This document shows positions 12,515-26,570 of a stretch of 64,000 nucleotides of DNA, in pieces (the first letter of the stretch is position 1; the number at the start of each line of letters is the position of its first letter). The DNA is taken from the NCBI GenBank assembly GCA_036877525.1, contig JAZGTH010000072.1, forward strand, positions 3,826,001 through 3,890,000, read 5' to 3'. Both the position numbers and the translations under genes were made by a program. This DNA is from Chromobotia macracanthus (Eukaryota > Chordata > Actinopteri > Cypriniformes > Botiidae). The notes under the pieces are model-generated. The model saw only the letters and a program-made list of their open reading frames with translations. It was not told the DNA's origin and ran no database searches.

Positions 12515-12845
12515 CCCAGATAACAACTTTAGGTTGTAATAACGTTTCCCTAGCATTTTCATAACATAACCAAAGCATTAAAAATGTTATTTTAAAAGTT
12601 CTAGGAACATTCAAAACATCCAACACGTTTTTTATGGTTAGGGTCAGTTGCTAACTTTGCTTGGTTTTTAATTCTTTGACATTTAAAAAATGTTCCACTA
12701 ACTACATAAGAATAACGTTTTGCATATTTATATGATATATACCATTAAGGAATGTTCTACTTAAATAACTGTAAGAATTTTCTTTATAACTGAGACTTTT
12801 AGAGAATGATAATCCACATTCTGAGAACGTTCCCTGTTAGCTGGG
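12515..12845 (+). mobile_element. CCCAGCTAACA inverted-repeat element, near full length
   Basis: Runs from CCCAGATAACAACTTTAGG to GTTCCCTGTTAGCTGGG, 331 bp, both ends present. Interior is rich in AACGTT/AACATT words. No coding capacity, so it is a non-autonomous element. Confidence 0.8.
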
Positions 12846-13085
12846 TAGGTAGAATGAAAATGTAGGCCAACGTAAGATTGACAGTCACACAGGAAGACCA
12901 CCAAAGCTTTAACTGTGACATCTTAATTGCAGGAAGTTCTCTCTGAAGTTCACAGCTCCAAACTGTCAGTTGCAGCTGCCAACAGAAATGTGCTGTCCGT
13001 CAGAGTGCCGCTGCATGATGCATGCTAATGAGTGATCCCTGTGCGTAAATACCACCCGTTTCGCTGGCATGCAACCCTGCACTGC

Positions 13086-13093
13086 TGACGTCA
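13086..13093. promoter_or_regulatory. consensus CRE palindrome TGACGTCA
   Basis: Perfect CRE in a GC-richer stretch (about 12960-13270). About 6.8 kb upstream of the D3 first exon. Confidence 0.3.
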
Positions 13094-16000
13094 TCAGGTG
13101 CAACACACGTCTCTGTGGTGTTCTGACTTCCTCACACACATTGTGCATGTTTGTCGAGGCCTGTGGCTGCATGCAGGAGCTCTGTGGTTTGTCTCTTCTT
13201 GGCCGGTGTGTCTAGCTGACTGATGCACGGGGTACAGTTCCTGTCTTTGACGCAACCTGTAAAGTGCAGGAAGAAGAGATGATCTTATGTCAAGACACTT
13301 AAGCATTTGTTTTCAGTATATAACATCCTACATTGATCTGCCCAAGTTTGTTTGGCAGATTGTTTGACATGTTTCATTTCATTGGTATGCTAAAAAGACT
13401 GTGCAACATTTCATGTGATGTTTCAATGTAGTTTAGTCATTTATTACTGTATCACTTATAAAAGTGTGGCATCACTTTGAACTTATATTCTATACATCTG
13501 GTGTTGTGTAATCAGTGATTTGAGATCCATATCGTGTCTGAAACTGGATAGTAAAATGATGTACATTGTTACATATGTATACACAGCGGTGGCACGGGTA
13601 TCTGTGCTTTACTCTTACATTATTAATATAAGAATCTAAGAGTGTTTGGGACTAGTGGTTAACTGATGTGTTATATACACAGGTAACAATATTCTCTACT
13701 GGATGTTAAAAGTCAGTTATCAGTTTTAGTTAATCTGTATGAAATGTTGCGTTAAGCTCTGCACATTTCTGGAACATTCAAACACTCGTCAAATTTGTGC
13801 ATTTTTATGTGCCTAATCTTCTAAATCAATACTTTTATGGAAAAATGTGTTCAACAGAACTGAAAGTACCTAACCCCACACTTATTGGTAGCTTATAGCC
13901 AAAATATCTTCTAATAGACAAACGTATAAGAGGTGGAAATGACTTTGTGAATGACAGACATTTTAATTCTGAAGAAACGTATGTATGAATTACGCTTATG
14001 AAGCTCGCATTAAACATAAACTAAAGCGTGTTGATACGCCATGATTTTCACAGCCCATTCTGTCACACCAGGCTCTGGTGTGGTGTTTCATGCGTGTTGA
14101 GTATCTTTCACATGAAGTCTTACAGAACACACATTAGTGCTGGACGTGTTAACGAGGAGAAAATGGAACTTTTCCATGCTGTGAAAAGCATGTCAGCGGG
14201 GATTCAGTGACTGCCGGCTTCTAGCCTTTACTCCCACGCGCGCATGACCGCTGCAAAACAAACAGTTGCCTCTGCTGAGATGCGGTAAGGTGAAGTTTGA
14301 AGTATTTCTTTACTGTACCTGCTGAGCCGCATTCAGCCGCATGTTCAGGCCAGTGGTCTGTTCGTCATGCATTTAAAGCGCGGTTGGGTCCTCTCGGCAG
14401 GGGTCGGGATGTGACCTTGTGCACCGCTGTAGTGTGTACCTGCCCTGGCTGTGTTTGACATTTCCTATTTTAGCCGACCAGGCATCTCAAAGCAGCGATA
14501 ACTCCTCACTGTACTACCACAGACCAAAACACACACACACGCTTTGTTGGCCTTTGCAGTCTGTATGACTTGCATAACTGCTGACCACAGCTATTTTTAG
14601 ATTCCAGCATCTGATATTTTGGCAGCAAGATAAGAAGTGAATGCATGCATGAGCTAGCAACAGTGTTTCCTAGAAGTTCCAGAATTTTGTTTTTGCAGCC
14701 GGGGAGCCAAAATAAAGTGAAACCGTAACATTTTGGAGGCATTTTTATGGAAAACTTCACAAAAACTGTAATTTGTTAACATTAGTTAATGCATTAGCTA
14801 TCATGAACTAACAATAAGCGATTTATTTATACAGCTTTATTAGTTGTTGTTAATATAAAACAATTGTTTTAAATACAACTTTTGATTTTTAAAAATGTGT
14901 TTAAGATTAATGAATGCTATTTAAGTATTGTTAATCGCTAGTTCGTGTCAACTAAGCTAGTTAACTAATGTAAACTAATTGAGTTTACGTATACCTGTTT
15001 ACCTGTTTATGTATATTTATATGTTGATTCAGAACATCTCCTACTAAATGTGTACTGCACCCTGCTCTGCCGTAGAGAGTTGAAGAGGAAATGAAGACTA
15101 GTTTAGCTCATGGGTGTGTGTGGTTAAGGGTAGTCATGTTTATCAGTCAGGTTTCCTGCAGGCATAGAATGGGTGATAGACAGAGGCCCAACTGTGGGTT
15201 GTAGATTGTACTACAGCCACTGATAGAACCACAACAGCCTTCGAGAGGAAATGTGTTCTTCTTTATCAAGACTTCATCCACCCGGGGTGTGGGAGATGTT
15301 TTCTTGACCCAGAGGAAGCACAGGAGAGGCGGAAGCGTCTGTTTTCATCAGAGGTCCTACAGCGTTCCTAAAAATATACATCAATATATAGTTTGTTCCT
15401 GAACAAAAAGTTTTAAACATCAGAAATGGCATCAGTGTACACATACTGTACAAGTTAAAGATGTGTTTTTCTCGAAGGACTCATTTTCAGCGTTGTCTCG
15501 GGGGACATGCTTGGCAGTAGTCCTGTACCATCCAGAACACTCTTTGTTTACAGAAAACAAACATCACACATCTCGGGGGACGTCCCTTAACTCTCAATGT
15601 ATAGTTGTGAGATCCTGCTGTCATGCCACGAGCTTCACTGTTTTTCTGTAGTGTAACTGTAGCTCAGCAGCTGTTTTGAGAGGTTTATTTTGGTGTAATG
15701 TGATGTAACACCACACTGCTGTTGTTTATGTCGCGTTATATTGTGCACGCAGTTTCATAGACAAGCGAACTGAAGCAATCAGATGCGCCCTTCTGGATGC
15801 GCCCTTTTGGATGTGCTCTTCTTTCAGCAGATTGCTTTGTCTGAAGTGCTCATTTCAATAAAGCCGAAAAATTTTGCTCAATCAGCTTTCCAGATGTTAC
15901 TGCTTTGAACATTTTTTCTTTCGTAACAGAATAATTGACTTTTCAATTGTTATCATTTTCTCTTTCGCTTTGCTATTTAATTTATTTTTGGGCAACATTG

Positions 16001-16363
16001 TACTATTTGTGGCCATGACAAATACTGCTCATCAGATACTTCAGATATCAGACATAGTCATCAAAAATATTTGTTTCCTTTTAATGTTGTTTTTTGTATG
16101 TTTATGTTATGAAGTTTTTGTTTGTAACTACTAAAAACAAACCTTTCCTTAAAGGCAAATTGACTGTAGTTTAACTACAGTTTAAATTGAGACACATTTA
16201 GCTACAGTTTCCCCAGCAGTGTTCTTCCGTAGAAAAGCACACGTATCATAAGCCGGTATTAGCCCCGCAATTCTGTTTACAAGTTTGTAAATTGAAACCT
16301 ATTATTCGTTTACATAAAACAAATCCACACACTGGAGCTCTGTAAGCAGTGTTTGTTGATAAG

Positions 16364-16576
16364 AACAGGGAACATCAGTTATTTTTAAGTTGTTAGGTGA
16401 ACGTTTTAGAAGTGTTTCAGAATGAAAACGTTTGAATAACGGTCTTTTAACCAAACGATAATGTTAAATAATGTATAATGTGAAGATAATGTATAAATGT
16501 TTCTAAAACTAGTAGAACGTTTTTATTAATGGAAACATTTGGAAAACATATTTACAACCTAAAATTGTTCACTGGG
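16364..16576 (-). mobile_element. CCCAGCTAACA element, degenerate copy
   Basis: Reverse copy from 'aacagggaac' to 'aacctaaaattgttcactggg', shorter than full length and diverged. Confidence 0.65.
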
Positions 16577-18627
16577 AGAGCAGTCGGGGTCACCTCCACT
16601 CTTCGGGCGTTTCTGTGTGTTTGTGTTGATCTGAAGTGACTGTGGGTATCAGGCTCTCGCTTGACTGCAGCAAACACAAAGTGACATTTGTGCCCAGCCC
16701 TGAACTACACTGAGATTTTAGTAAATACAGAGTTTCTGCTGCATTTAATATAAGGCCACTTAAAAAAAGAGAAGTGAATAGAGCTTATGTAACAAATCAC
16801 TGCTGAAGCGAGTGTTTGTGAAAAGAGATCTAGTTGATGCTATCTGCCCGTAAGATAAAACATTGCACATGAGATGTCTTTATCTCAATTGTTTCTCCTG
16901 GTTAGTGCAACCAAAAGTGTGCACTCATAAGTCAGTATTTCAGAAGGTGTTGATATGAACGATCTACATTTAATTTTGTCGCTCTGTATTCTTAATATAT
17001 TTCAACAATAATCTAATTTGGATTTTTTTCCTATTTTTCCTAAACAAGCTTAAGAGGAATGTCGGTGAAAAAGTTGATACCTAAATGAAACAACTGAGAA
17101 CTCCATGAAATCTCGTGAGGAATGAAAGAGCAAGAGTTTCCTCTGGGGACTTGATTAGCACACTTTGAAAATTGTCATATTACAAAAGCAGGTTTAGTGG
17201 TGTTTTGAACTAACCTCCAACCCTGTATTGCATGATTTTGATAAAACTCATAATTGTTGATTGTAGCATAGATTGTTTCCATTCTTGTAGTACTTGCGAT
17301 TAGTAATGTTGATTAATGGAACCCATGTGTTAATGATTAATCACACTCACACCTCCAACCTTAAAACAATCAGTTGCCCAGATTTTTGTTGCTGTATTTT
17401 GGAATAGCTTTGAAGTCTGTCGATTAGATTAACTTTACTGTAAAATCCAATGCAGTTACCTGCACCTGGAATAACCAGTTTTGCTGAACTGTTCTAACTT
17501 CATTCAGAAAATGTGTGCATGTCACAGAGGTCTAGCGTATTCAGGGTGCACATAAATTAAACCAAACGTAACATTCAAAGCAAGTTAGTCACGCACAACA
17601 TTGAAAGCGTTCATTCTGTGGTGTCCGCTCCAGCTACTTTGCAATTCCCAACATCCACGTTCCGTTATGTCACAGTGATATTTTTGATTTACGATCAGGC
17701 GTTACACTGTGTTAGGTCCTGCATAAAACATCAGTCAGATATGGAGGTGAAATTGAATTATGTCACATGGAATGATCTGTCAGTGGGCTTTTCATTCCGG
17801 TTACTCAGAGGGGAAAATTGAACACGGATTGAAGGTACTTAGTTGGACAACATGCATAATTCTTTAAGACAGGCATCACTGCAGAGTCGTGTGTTTGCAA
17901 TTTTCTCTTTGTCCTAAAATGGCATTAGCCAAGCATATTGGGGCACCCTAAGGGTTGTACATGTGCTAATGCTTATGCAAAAGACACCGTCATTTAGTTT
18001 AAAGCTCATATGTTGCTCTGTCATAACTCAGAAGGCTTCTACTCTTGTTTCACTGAAGTATTAACTTTGTCTCATTTGTTTGTCTTAAAATTCCTCTGGA
18101 GAAAAAATAATTGGCATAAATGTTTTTTAGTATGGTAAAATGTATCAAATTAATGTGAGTAGCATTAGAACGAGTTTAGAAATGTTTCAGTTTATTGTAG
18201 CCTTTGGTATTGCATCTTGGCAAATCAGAGCACAGTTTGAGACATTATTGAGATCAGATTATTTAGAACCTTCACAGGAGATACTTGTGAGATTACTGGA
18301 GACTTTTTCTTAGGAGAATAACCTGACAGAGACATTTGATCTCAGTTTAATCTCATCTCTGAGAAGCAATTGAGATATTTATGACGTCTCCATCAGTGTT
18401 TTTGTGGAGCTGTGATGTCACACTGTTTTATTCAATTTTAAATATTTGAATATGTCTTTGGTTTGGATGTCATACTTATCATTGCTTGTGACCTTTGAGA
18501 TATTGTCAACAGATTTAATTCCCAGCTGCAGAAACGGGCTGGTCCAGCTGTCACAGTGTGTGCTTTATTTAGCTGTGAAACGTTGGCCAGTCAGAGTTTC
18601 CCTTGTGGGGCCCCATGACGCTCAGAA

Positions 18628-18707
18628 ACACACACACACACATCACACACACACACACTCACACACACACACACACACACACAGTCTCTTGCAAACACAC
18701 ACACACC
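18628..18707. repeat. (CA)n microsatellite
   Basis: Interrupted CA repeat of about 80 bp. The long open frames across it on both strands come from the repeat and are not genes. Confidence 0.9.
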
Positions 18708-18756
18708 CTATTCTGCCCGGAGCCGGTGTTACTGCAGACGGTCTCAAGAACCAGCA

Positions 18757-18817
18757 GAGTGAGAGAGAGAGTGAGAGAGAGCACCCTTGGGCTAGTACGA
18801 GTGAAAGAGAGAGAGAG
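18757..18817. repeat. (GA)n microsatellite
   Basis: Interrupted GA-rich run 50 bp after the CA tract and about 1.1 kb upstream of the pde4d D3 start codon. Confidence 0.85.
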
Positions 18818-18849
18818 CGTACGAGCTTAAGCGACACTCACTTGTGTGA

Positions 18850-19890
18850 TTGTTGGGAGGTTTAGCACATGCTGTCCGCCTGCTTCGACTGCATTCATTG
18901 TTTTTTTGCTCCACAATTCCATCTTCTGTGTGATGGCTAACGTTCACCGGCGCGAGATCGGTCCTCCAAGAAGGGGCACGAGAGCGCAGGCAGCCCTGAG
19001 ATGACACAGTGTGTGTTTTTTCTCCTTCGGCTACTCCACCCATTCCTTGAGCAAACAGCAATGAATTCATCATACAGCTGTCTACACTAAGAGGATCAAT
19101 AGCTTACAGGGTCTCTGACAGCAGTGGAACGCTGTTGCTTCCTTTTAGGAGGTGGGATATCTCGACCACCTACTGTCACAGAACCGGATCGGAATATCGA
19201 GTATAGCGCAGCCCCCCGGACCGGATAGGACCTGTCATCCATCCGTCTGTTGCATCTGCAGTGCCTGTGCCGCTGCACAGATATTACACAATATTACAGT
19301 GGACAGGCTTCTCCCGGTTTTCTGGAGGCACCAGCACGCACATCCTTCAAACAAATGAAGAGTTTTTCACCGAGACTGAAAGCAGAAGAAACGATTAATA
19401 ATCGGACTTCACAATGAGGATGCAGGATGAGTTTGAAATTGCACATGACAGGCAGCGTAAGAACCCTCGTGCTGCTCTTTGTCTGTTGTTTTTGCTGTAC
19501 TACTACGGAATAACCCCTTAACACAGAGACTCGCTGCAGTTTTTATTGGCGTGAATAAAGCCTGACACGCTTGACGCGCTTGTCGTTTGCATTACGTTGC
19601 CTTCAATTTTTGTTTACGCACACATTCTTAATAGAGATTTAAATGGGCGAAGTGTCCAGTCGAGACTCTTCTGTGGAGTAGTGCAGCGTTCAGAAGATGT
19701 TTCTGTCTCTGTCGGACTTCTGTTTCTGAGATGTTTGGGACAGATTACAGTGGAGGCTTGGAAGTAGAGGGTACGATGGCTGTTCAGAGGTCTGTGTGAG
19801 AGTTATTTATTTCAGAGAGAGAGAAGCCAGCTGAACCGCACCTTCGCTTAAATGAAGACCGGCCGCAGTTGCACAGGAAGGGAGAAAAAA
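18850..19890 (+). promoter_or_regulatory. pde4d: probable promoter and 5'UTR region of the PDE4D3 transcript
   Basis: GC- and CpG-richer sequence directly upstream of the D3 start codon, without repeats. The 5' end of the transcript cannot be placed from sequence. Role inferred from position. Confidence 0.4.
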
Positions 19891-19937
19891 ATGATGCATG
19901 TCAACAACTTCCCCTTCCGAAGGCATTCCTGGATATG
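19891..19937 (+). CDS. pde4d: pde4d alternative first exon D3
   Basis: Encodes MMHVNNFPFRRHSWI plus two bases of the next codon, completed to Cys by the first base of the UCR1 exon at 42254. All 16 residues equal mammalian PDE4D3. Donor GTGAGT follows at 19938. RRHS13 is the PKA site known to raise inhibitor sensitivity and to favour AKAP6 binding in mammals. The start is the first of two adjacent ATGs, preceded by a purine-rich stretch. The exon is too short to stand out as an open frame and was found by its peptide and by phase. Confidence 0.97.
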
Positions 19938-20716
19938 GTGAGTAGTGAGTGGAAAAACATCACTTGCCTGAGGAAACAAAAAACAGAGGGTTTGTGTTAG
20001 TGCATTTAGTTTTGATTCGTTAAACAGGGGCTCACAAGGTAGCTTAAGCTCGTTTGCACACCCAGCCCACAAGGATGTTTGTGTTAACCTGTAGATTTGT
20101 ATTAATCTTGAAGCAAATGTCAGAGGTGCTAATGGCACGCTGGACCTGATGACGTTTGGATTCATGTGCTAAAGGGGGGATGATATTTGTAGTTCTGTAA
20201 GGTTTGAGATGTTTTCAGTAGTTTTTTGCTTAAATTACACCTGCCAGGTGCTACCACAGACCTCCAACCTACAGGGACTCACTACTGCACTGCTGTCACC
20301 GTAGAAGAGTTTTATTTTCACATTCAGTGTGGGGGACCTTTTTTTAATCCTTCATTGGGTGTGTTCCATGCTACGTGTGTAACCATGGGCTTTATGATTT
20401 GACAGCCGTGTGGAGTCACCTGGCAGCTATGGGATTTCACAAGATCTCTTAGACAAAACTCCTGTCGACAGCCGAGTATGAACAGCAGGCTCTGGTGTCA
20501 TCACCCTGAAGTGGAAAGCCAGCAAAACAAAACAGAGCAGCTACAGCCGAGGCAGGGCGCAATGAATCAGACATGACAGCAGCATGCTTTGGGTTTCATG
20601 CCCTGCTTCTCTGCGAGGCTCTGCGACATCTTTAATGGCTTGGTTCTGATGTGCTGCTTTACAATTGTGATGAATGAACTAACAGGAAACTTAACGTGGC
20701 ACATGTACAGCTGACC

Positions 20717-21021
20717 CTGCTAACAGTTTAAAGTTGTAAGGATGTTTCCATAATGTTTTCGTTAAGTAATAAAAATGTTCAAAATGTTACTTTGAAAGGA
20801 ACATTCAAACCGCCCTTTTTTAGATGTTGTATTAACATTACAGCTTGGTTATAAGAACATTATTCAGAGTTTTGTCATTCTAATTTTAGTAACGTTTTTA
20901 AAATGTTCCACTAACAACTTAAGAATAACATTTTTGAGATATATGATATAAAACATTAAACTGTGTGAGAACTTTTAGAGAGCATTAGCCAATGTTCTGA
21001 GAATGTTCCCTGTTAGCTGGG
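20717..21021 (+). mobile_element. CCCAGCTAACA element
   Basis: From 'ctgctaacagtttaaagttg' to 'gttccctgttagctggg', about 305 bp, left end diverged. Confidence 0.8.
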
Positions 21022-21453
21022 CTTCAGATCAGCAGAGGGCCGTGTTTTCAGAGGGCTGCAGAATGCAGGGTAACCTGGCGTGTAGGAGTGCCTCGGTGGT
21101 GACATGGCAAATGGAACTTTTATTTCCTTTTAAGTCACTACTCAAACATACCGTAGGTGTCATAAAAGAAGCACTGCATGGGCTGACACGTGACAAATGA
21201 CGTTAAACAAACGTTTACCTTCTGTTGATACTCATGCCAACAGCACTTCTTCAATATTTGGAAGGAAAACAGACCGTCGTTTGCATTTCTTCACAGAGAT
21301 CGAATGACAGTTGCGAAAGCACCAGCAAGAAGTATTGTTTCCTGAGAACTGTGAGCAGAGACGTTCAGACAATGCTTCGTGTGAGGGGATGCGTCTTCCA
21401 ACCGCCAAATTGTCACCTTTTCTTGTTTATGCAGGTTATGAGCAGGAGACTGT

Positions 21454-21773
21454 CTAGCTAACATTCTCAGAACTTTGCTTAACATTCTCTAAAAGATATA
21501 AAAAATGCTCTTACAGTAACGTTAGTAGAATGTTTTTATTGTTATAAATCATATATATCACAAATGTTTTTCCTAAGTAGTTAGTGTAACATTTTAAAAG
21601 TGTTACAGAATTTACAAATGCTTGAACAATGTTCTTATAACCAAGCAAAAACTTGTCAGAAATTTTGGGCATTTTGAATGTTCCTAGAACTTTAAAAATA
21701 ACATTTCTAATGTTTTCGTTACTTAATGGAAACACTAGGGAAACTTTCATACAACCTAAAATTGTTAGCTGGG
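21454..21773 (-). mobile_element. CCCAGCTAACA element, near full length
   Basis: Reverse copy of 320 bp from 'ctagctaacattctcagaac' to 'cctaaaattgttagctggg'. It lies only 430 bp from the opposite-oriented copy at 20717-21021. Confidence 0.8.
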
Positions 21774-23705
21774 TTACCAGTGGTCTGCCAAACTCTTAGA
21801 AAATGTAAGACTGCTGCTAACGTTTAATTTACCAAGATGTGTTTGTGTATAGACACGCCTCTGGATTCAGAACCTACAGGGTGGAGTTCAGATCAGGAAC
21901 TTTCTGCCTTTGGGGTTGTCATGACCTCAAGACAAAACTCATCTCCCTCATCTTCCCTATGGCAGCGAGAAAACAGTTCAAATGTGTCTGTATTCATAGA
22001 TGTTGCATTTGAGAACCACAAATTCTCTGCACGGTTCTGTTTGCAGCAGGTTTGTAATACATGCGATGCAGTTCTTGCATTTTTCAGGTCAAGGCATGTC
22101 AAAGCTCATTAGCCCTGCTGGTAAGAGTAATGTTCAGTTCCAGGCATGTTTATTTTAATAAACGTCATTCACGTTACATTTATGTTTAATGTTATATTAT
22201 AGAAACTTAAACAATCAATTTTTATGTCAAGACTAAACAGGACGTAGAATAACAAAAACATGTCAAGACAAATGTTCATGTTAATTACAGAAACCAGAAG
22301 AAAGACGAGCTTCATTTGCTCACAGCAGATGATGTGGCCTGAGAGCAGCACATAATGACTGACTTTTCAGAAACAATAACATTTTCTCCTACTGTAGCTC
22401 CACATACAGTAACAGCATTACATTGGAATAACATTTGTTAGGTCTGAAGTTATTAGTAGATGCATCAGTTTCCAGTATTTGAAATGTCATATTCACCTCC
22501 CGCCTGAGATGAGTCTGGTATTGTGTTTGTACAGGGAGTAATTTTAATGGAAAGCTATTTCGAAATAAATGCAAGCACAATAAAATGAAACCAAGAATGT
22601 TAAGCATTTTATCACGACTATGATAAGCTCGAAATAACATAATACCCAGTTTTTCATCTGTGTCCCGAACACACACATTTACTCAGATTTATAAATGGAA
22701 ACATTCCATAAACGTTTTCGTTTTTATATACAACTAATTATAATTCATATAGACTAATCCTAACAGAAAATTGTTTGTATTTTTACTTTATTTATATATT
22801 GTTTTTATATTATGCTTATTGAACGGGTTTTTATACAGGTTGGAAAGCATTTTAATTTTTCTGGACATTTTGTAAAGAAATACTTGGAGGATTGCGGACT
22901 GTAAAGTCAATGGAATTGATCTACTGAGATGAGCTCCAAATCACTCAGACAAAACAAATGCTGCCAGCCTGCATCACCTTATTCGGTTTCGCATTGTGCA
23001 GCTCATTCATTCTTGGTCTTCATAGTATTGGGTGAGCTTGTCTAAATGACCTTTGGACCCAGCCCTGTGGCATTAGTAATTGGTCCAATCAATTACTGCA
23101 AAACCAAAACAATACAATCAAATGTTGTACATTCTTTAATTGCATTCTTGTGTTATTGTGGCAGTAATGGAACTCAAGGAGGCGATAGAGTTTTCGTCAT
23201 ATGTGTTTAGTCTGGTAGCTAGTTAAAAACATGCCAACATGTTCTGTGGCTCTTGGCTGTATAAATAAATAACAACAAAGTTGATCAGACCGATCACCAC
23301 AATGCCATAACACTCTTGTAGCAAATCACCAATAGGGGGCGTGTCTGTCAGCTGTTAGTCGTTGTTTGAAAGTCATTACAAAGATGCATTTTTTTTAAGG
23401 GCCACTGCATCGCAGCAGTGCTTCACTCCTGGCGATCTGCACTGAAGCGCCGCAGCACTCTGGAGTCAGATGAATGAGGCAGAGGCCGTTATTTAATATC
23501 ACTCAGAGTGCAGACATACTGAATCAGCAGATCTCAGCAGCTTCATTCAGCCAGGCAGCGTGACACACCTGCAGCTACTGGAGTTTAATGCATTACTTAT
23601 TTAAAGTACCAGAGACAGCAGGAAGAAAACATGCTGGCAAATGAAATGCTTATGTATATGAACATGGCTTTGGGAAAATTAGACATGGCATTGTGTATTC
23701 ATTGT

Positions 23706-23815
23706 CTCTTAAAGGTAGGGTAGGCAATTTTGAAGAGGCTAGCAATAGCAACCTTGCTTCGAAAGCATAAGATTATGCCCTCCACTCAGAGCGATCTTTA
23801 AAGCCATGCCCTCTC
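23706..23815 (+). repeat. probable dispersed repeat fragment
   Basis: Stretch around 'ggtagggtaggcaattttg' and 'agcaatagcaaccttgcttc' resembles a high-copy repeat I associate with cyprinid genomes. No second copy was found in the window, so the call is tentative. Confidence 0.3.
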
Positions 23816-24729
23816 CAATTATTTTGCAGAGGTATGCAATTACATATTTTGACAGACATGTAGGGAATCCTGTCATTTAATTTGCACGGTATGCAATGAT
23901 TGGATGAACATTTTATGATCCCGTGAAGATTCCACAGAAGATACATAACAATATAAATATATTTAGACCAAAGAACAGGCAGTTTAACTTTAACATTTTC
24001 AATGCATATTCTCAATTTAAACCAGCGATTCAAAACATCAAATTACATAATGTACTTTACAAATGACGTTTTTCAGGTGTCAGTAGACCCTGAAGATAAG
24101 ATGCAGTAATCTTACAGTAGACCTGATGCACTGCTTTGATGCTATAAAAAGACGGGGAGCTTACAGTGTGTAGCTTGTGACGTCTAGAGATCTTCCCAGG
24201 TTTATGTTTTAGACAGGGCATCCCTGGGACAGCCCGCATGTACGCACACCCGCGACGTGGACGTCTGTGTAAGGGTGGTCAGTGACATCACAGAGGTATG
24301 GTTTAACAGGATTAGTGCTTGTCCAACGGCAAAATGACTAAACCCATTACCTCAGCCATGTGTTTATACTGCAAGCATGTACGCCAGAGTGAGTTAATCA
24401 GGACACTCTTTACATGCACTGCATTAATGCAGGGATTACACTCTGCAGCGCTGATGGAAAAGCCCTGCAAGAATTACTGCCGCACTGTTTTGAAATTGAC
24501 AATGCAAATGAGGCGGGCCTGAAATTCTAGGAATCCTCAAGAGAGTCTAACCAGCAGCTCGTCTCAGGTCACATTGCTGTACACATCCTTGTGTCCGTCT
24601 CTAAGTCCTGTTCGGAATTTGTTCTCTTTCTCGGATGATGTTCAGTCTGATTTTACAGTTACTGATAAAAATTGCCAGGGGTGCAGGTCTAAATGAGTTT
24701 ATGACATTAAAATGTATTGTCCTATTAAT

Positions 24730-24754
24730 GTATATATGTGTGTGTGTGTGTGTA
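24730..24754. repeat. (TG)n microsatellite
   Basis: Short TATG/TG run of about 25 bp. Confidence 0.85.
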
Positions 24755-26570
24755 TCAGCTCTGTGGTTAGCAACAGCACAGCAACTGTAAAGTAAAATAC
24801 ACATTTCACAAAACACTCTTCACATCAGAGATGTACTCTGCTATACCTCACTGGTACTAATCTACACTACTGGTTACAAATAAATGTTTGACATTAGTTT
24901 TTTTTTAGACAAAATTATTTATTTTATTAAGCTAAAATTTTGCTAAAATTGTAGATAATTATTATTGTAAGAAATTTCCATGGGAAACCTATGGAATCAC
25001 ATGTGAAACATGAAGTGACGTTTTTCACATGTGATCATGTAAAGTTATGTGTCTTTACTGTAGGAGGAAGGACAGAAGCAGCCAGTCAGAGCCCAGCATA
25101 GATGAGAACTCTGTGTAGAAAATAATTTTGAAACATTCAAGCGTGTGGTTTTCAAGCAAACGGTTTTTAAGTCATTTCAGTCAAGTGATCGTAAACTTTT
25201 GTCTGGTAGTGTGTGTGGTTTTAGGGTGAAGCTCTTGCTTTAGTTAGAAACTTTTGCCTCTTAATTGGGCGCTGCGTCTGCTCACATTTTCACTGATGGT
25301 GAATTATCGCTGTATTTCTCTTAAGCTTCACGTTTCTTGTTTTCTCATTGGCTCAGAGGTTGCAAACACACATGCACAAGATTTTGGGCCTGTAGGGAAC
25401 AGGACAGCGGTTTCCATCTGCAAATGTTTTTCTAAGAAAATGCTCCCAGATGTAAACAAAGCACATGAAACGCTGGTTGTAACAAGGCTGTGATAGGCAG
25501 GACTATCTGTACAGACAACACTGTGCCACTGAGTTTGGTAGATTGCTTTACTTTCCATCAGTAAACGTACTGGATGACTGTGTGTGTATTGGAAACACGT
25601 GTTTACAGCACAGTTATCTGTGCTGCACGGCTGACGCAGTTAAAGGTATTTGAGGGGATGGTGTGGCTTAACCTTCCTTTGTTCTCGTTTAGGGTTCCAT
25701 CCAGCCACAGCTGGTCTTCTCACCAGACTTAATACTGAAGAATATGGCCTCTTGTCGAAACCTAATCTCATTTGTACTCAAAAGAATGTTTTTCTTTTAA
25801 ATACCCTTCATCCCATTACGTTTCATGTTCCACGGTATTTGTTTTGTCCAGAAATAGTTGTTGCCTGACTCTTAAGCTCATTGTCTGTATATGGAAAAGC
25901 TTTGAGAATAAACTCACGGCTGATTGTAAAAGCCAACAAGGCAAACATGTTAAACGAAACAATCTATTAATAACCCACTCTGATCGCTGTCGAACGTCGT
26001 GGCGCTGAAGTCTACCTGATAAACGCTTGAAAGCGCTCTGTGACGTCCGAGACAAAAATGTGCCGCACGGAAACTTCAGCAAGACGTCTTTGAGCTGTCT
26101 GTGGCATGCTTGCCAAACGAGTCTGGGAGATGAGAAATGGAAGTGAGAAAGTTAGACGACGGTTTCCCGTGGAGAAGATCATTAAAGCAGCGAGACGGAG
26201 GGAGACAGACGCTGAAGATGGCAGAACGCAGCACCAGTAACTTTGATCCCATGTGAACGGCCACATGGCAGGTACTAATTAAGCCTGCCCGTGCAAAAAA
26301 AAGTACACCACTTATTACAAAGCACCACCAACACACTTTCTTCTCCCTCTTTCTTCATCATCTATCATCTCGTCTTTACCGCATTGCTTTATTGAATAGA
26401 GCGTCTTGGGTAAATGGAAAGACAAACTCACAACCCTTTGATGGCAAATTAGGCTAAGTAAACGTCAGGGAATATAACACAAGACTGCGTATTTCAGGAA
26501 GATTTAAAACTTAATTGTCTCCTTATATCAGTGCTTTTGTCATCCAAGGCCGGGGCCCAAACTTGAATGA

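Larger units (their letters stand above)
9323..18600. other. non-coding region, probably intron or 5' flank of the pde4d D3 promoter
   Basis: No exon is supported. The stretch contains dispersed repeats at 10811-11057 and 11817-12010, inverted-repeat element copies at 12515-12845 and 16364-16576, and a CRE at 13086-13093. A small tandem repeat of 'gatgcgccctt' units is near 15782-15820. Confidence 0.6.

Noticed and set aside
18446..18865. 139-codon frame with His-Thr repeats
   Set aside because: Produced by the (CA)n and (GA)n microsatellites; the other frame and the minus strand are open for the same reason.
22959..23025. Possible first exon starting MLPACITLFG with donor GGGTGAGC in phase 2
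   Set aside because: Phase fits UCR1, but the peptide is very hydrophobic, the start context is ordinary and nothing resembles a PDE4 N-terminus; more likely non-coding.
26012..26336. Overlapping minus-strand frames of 84-88 codons
   Set aside because: Several overlapping frames in a GC-richer stretch without splice context or recognisable motifs; kept only as a possible regulatory island.
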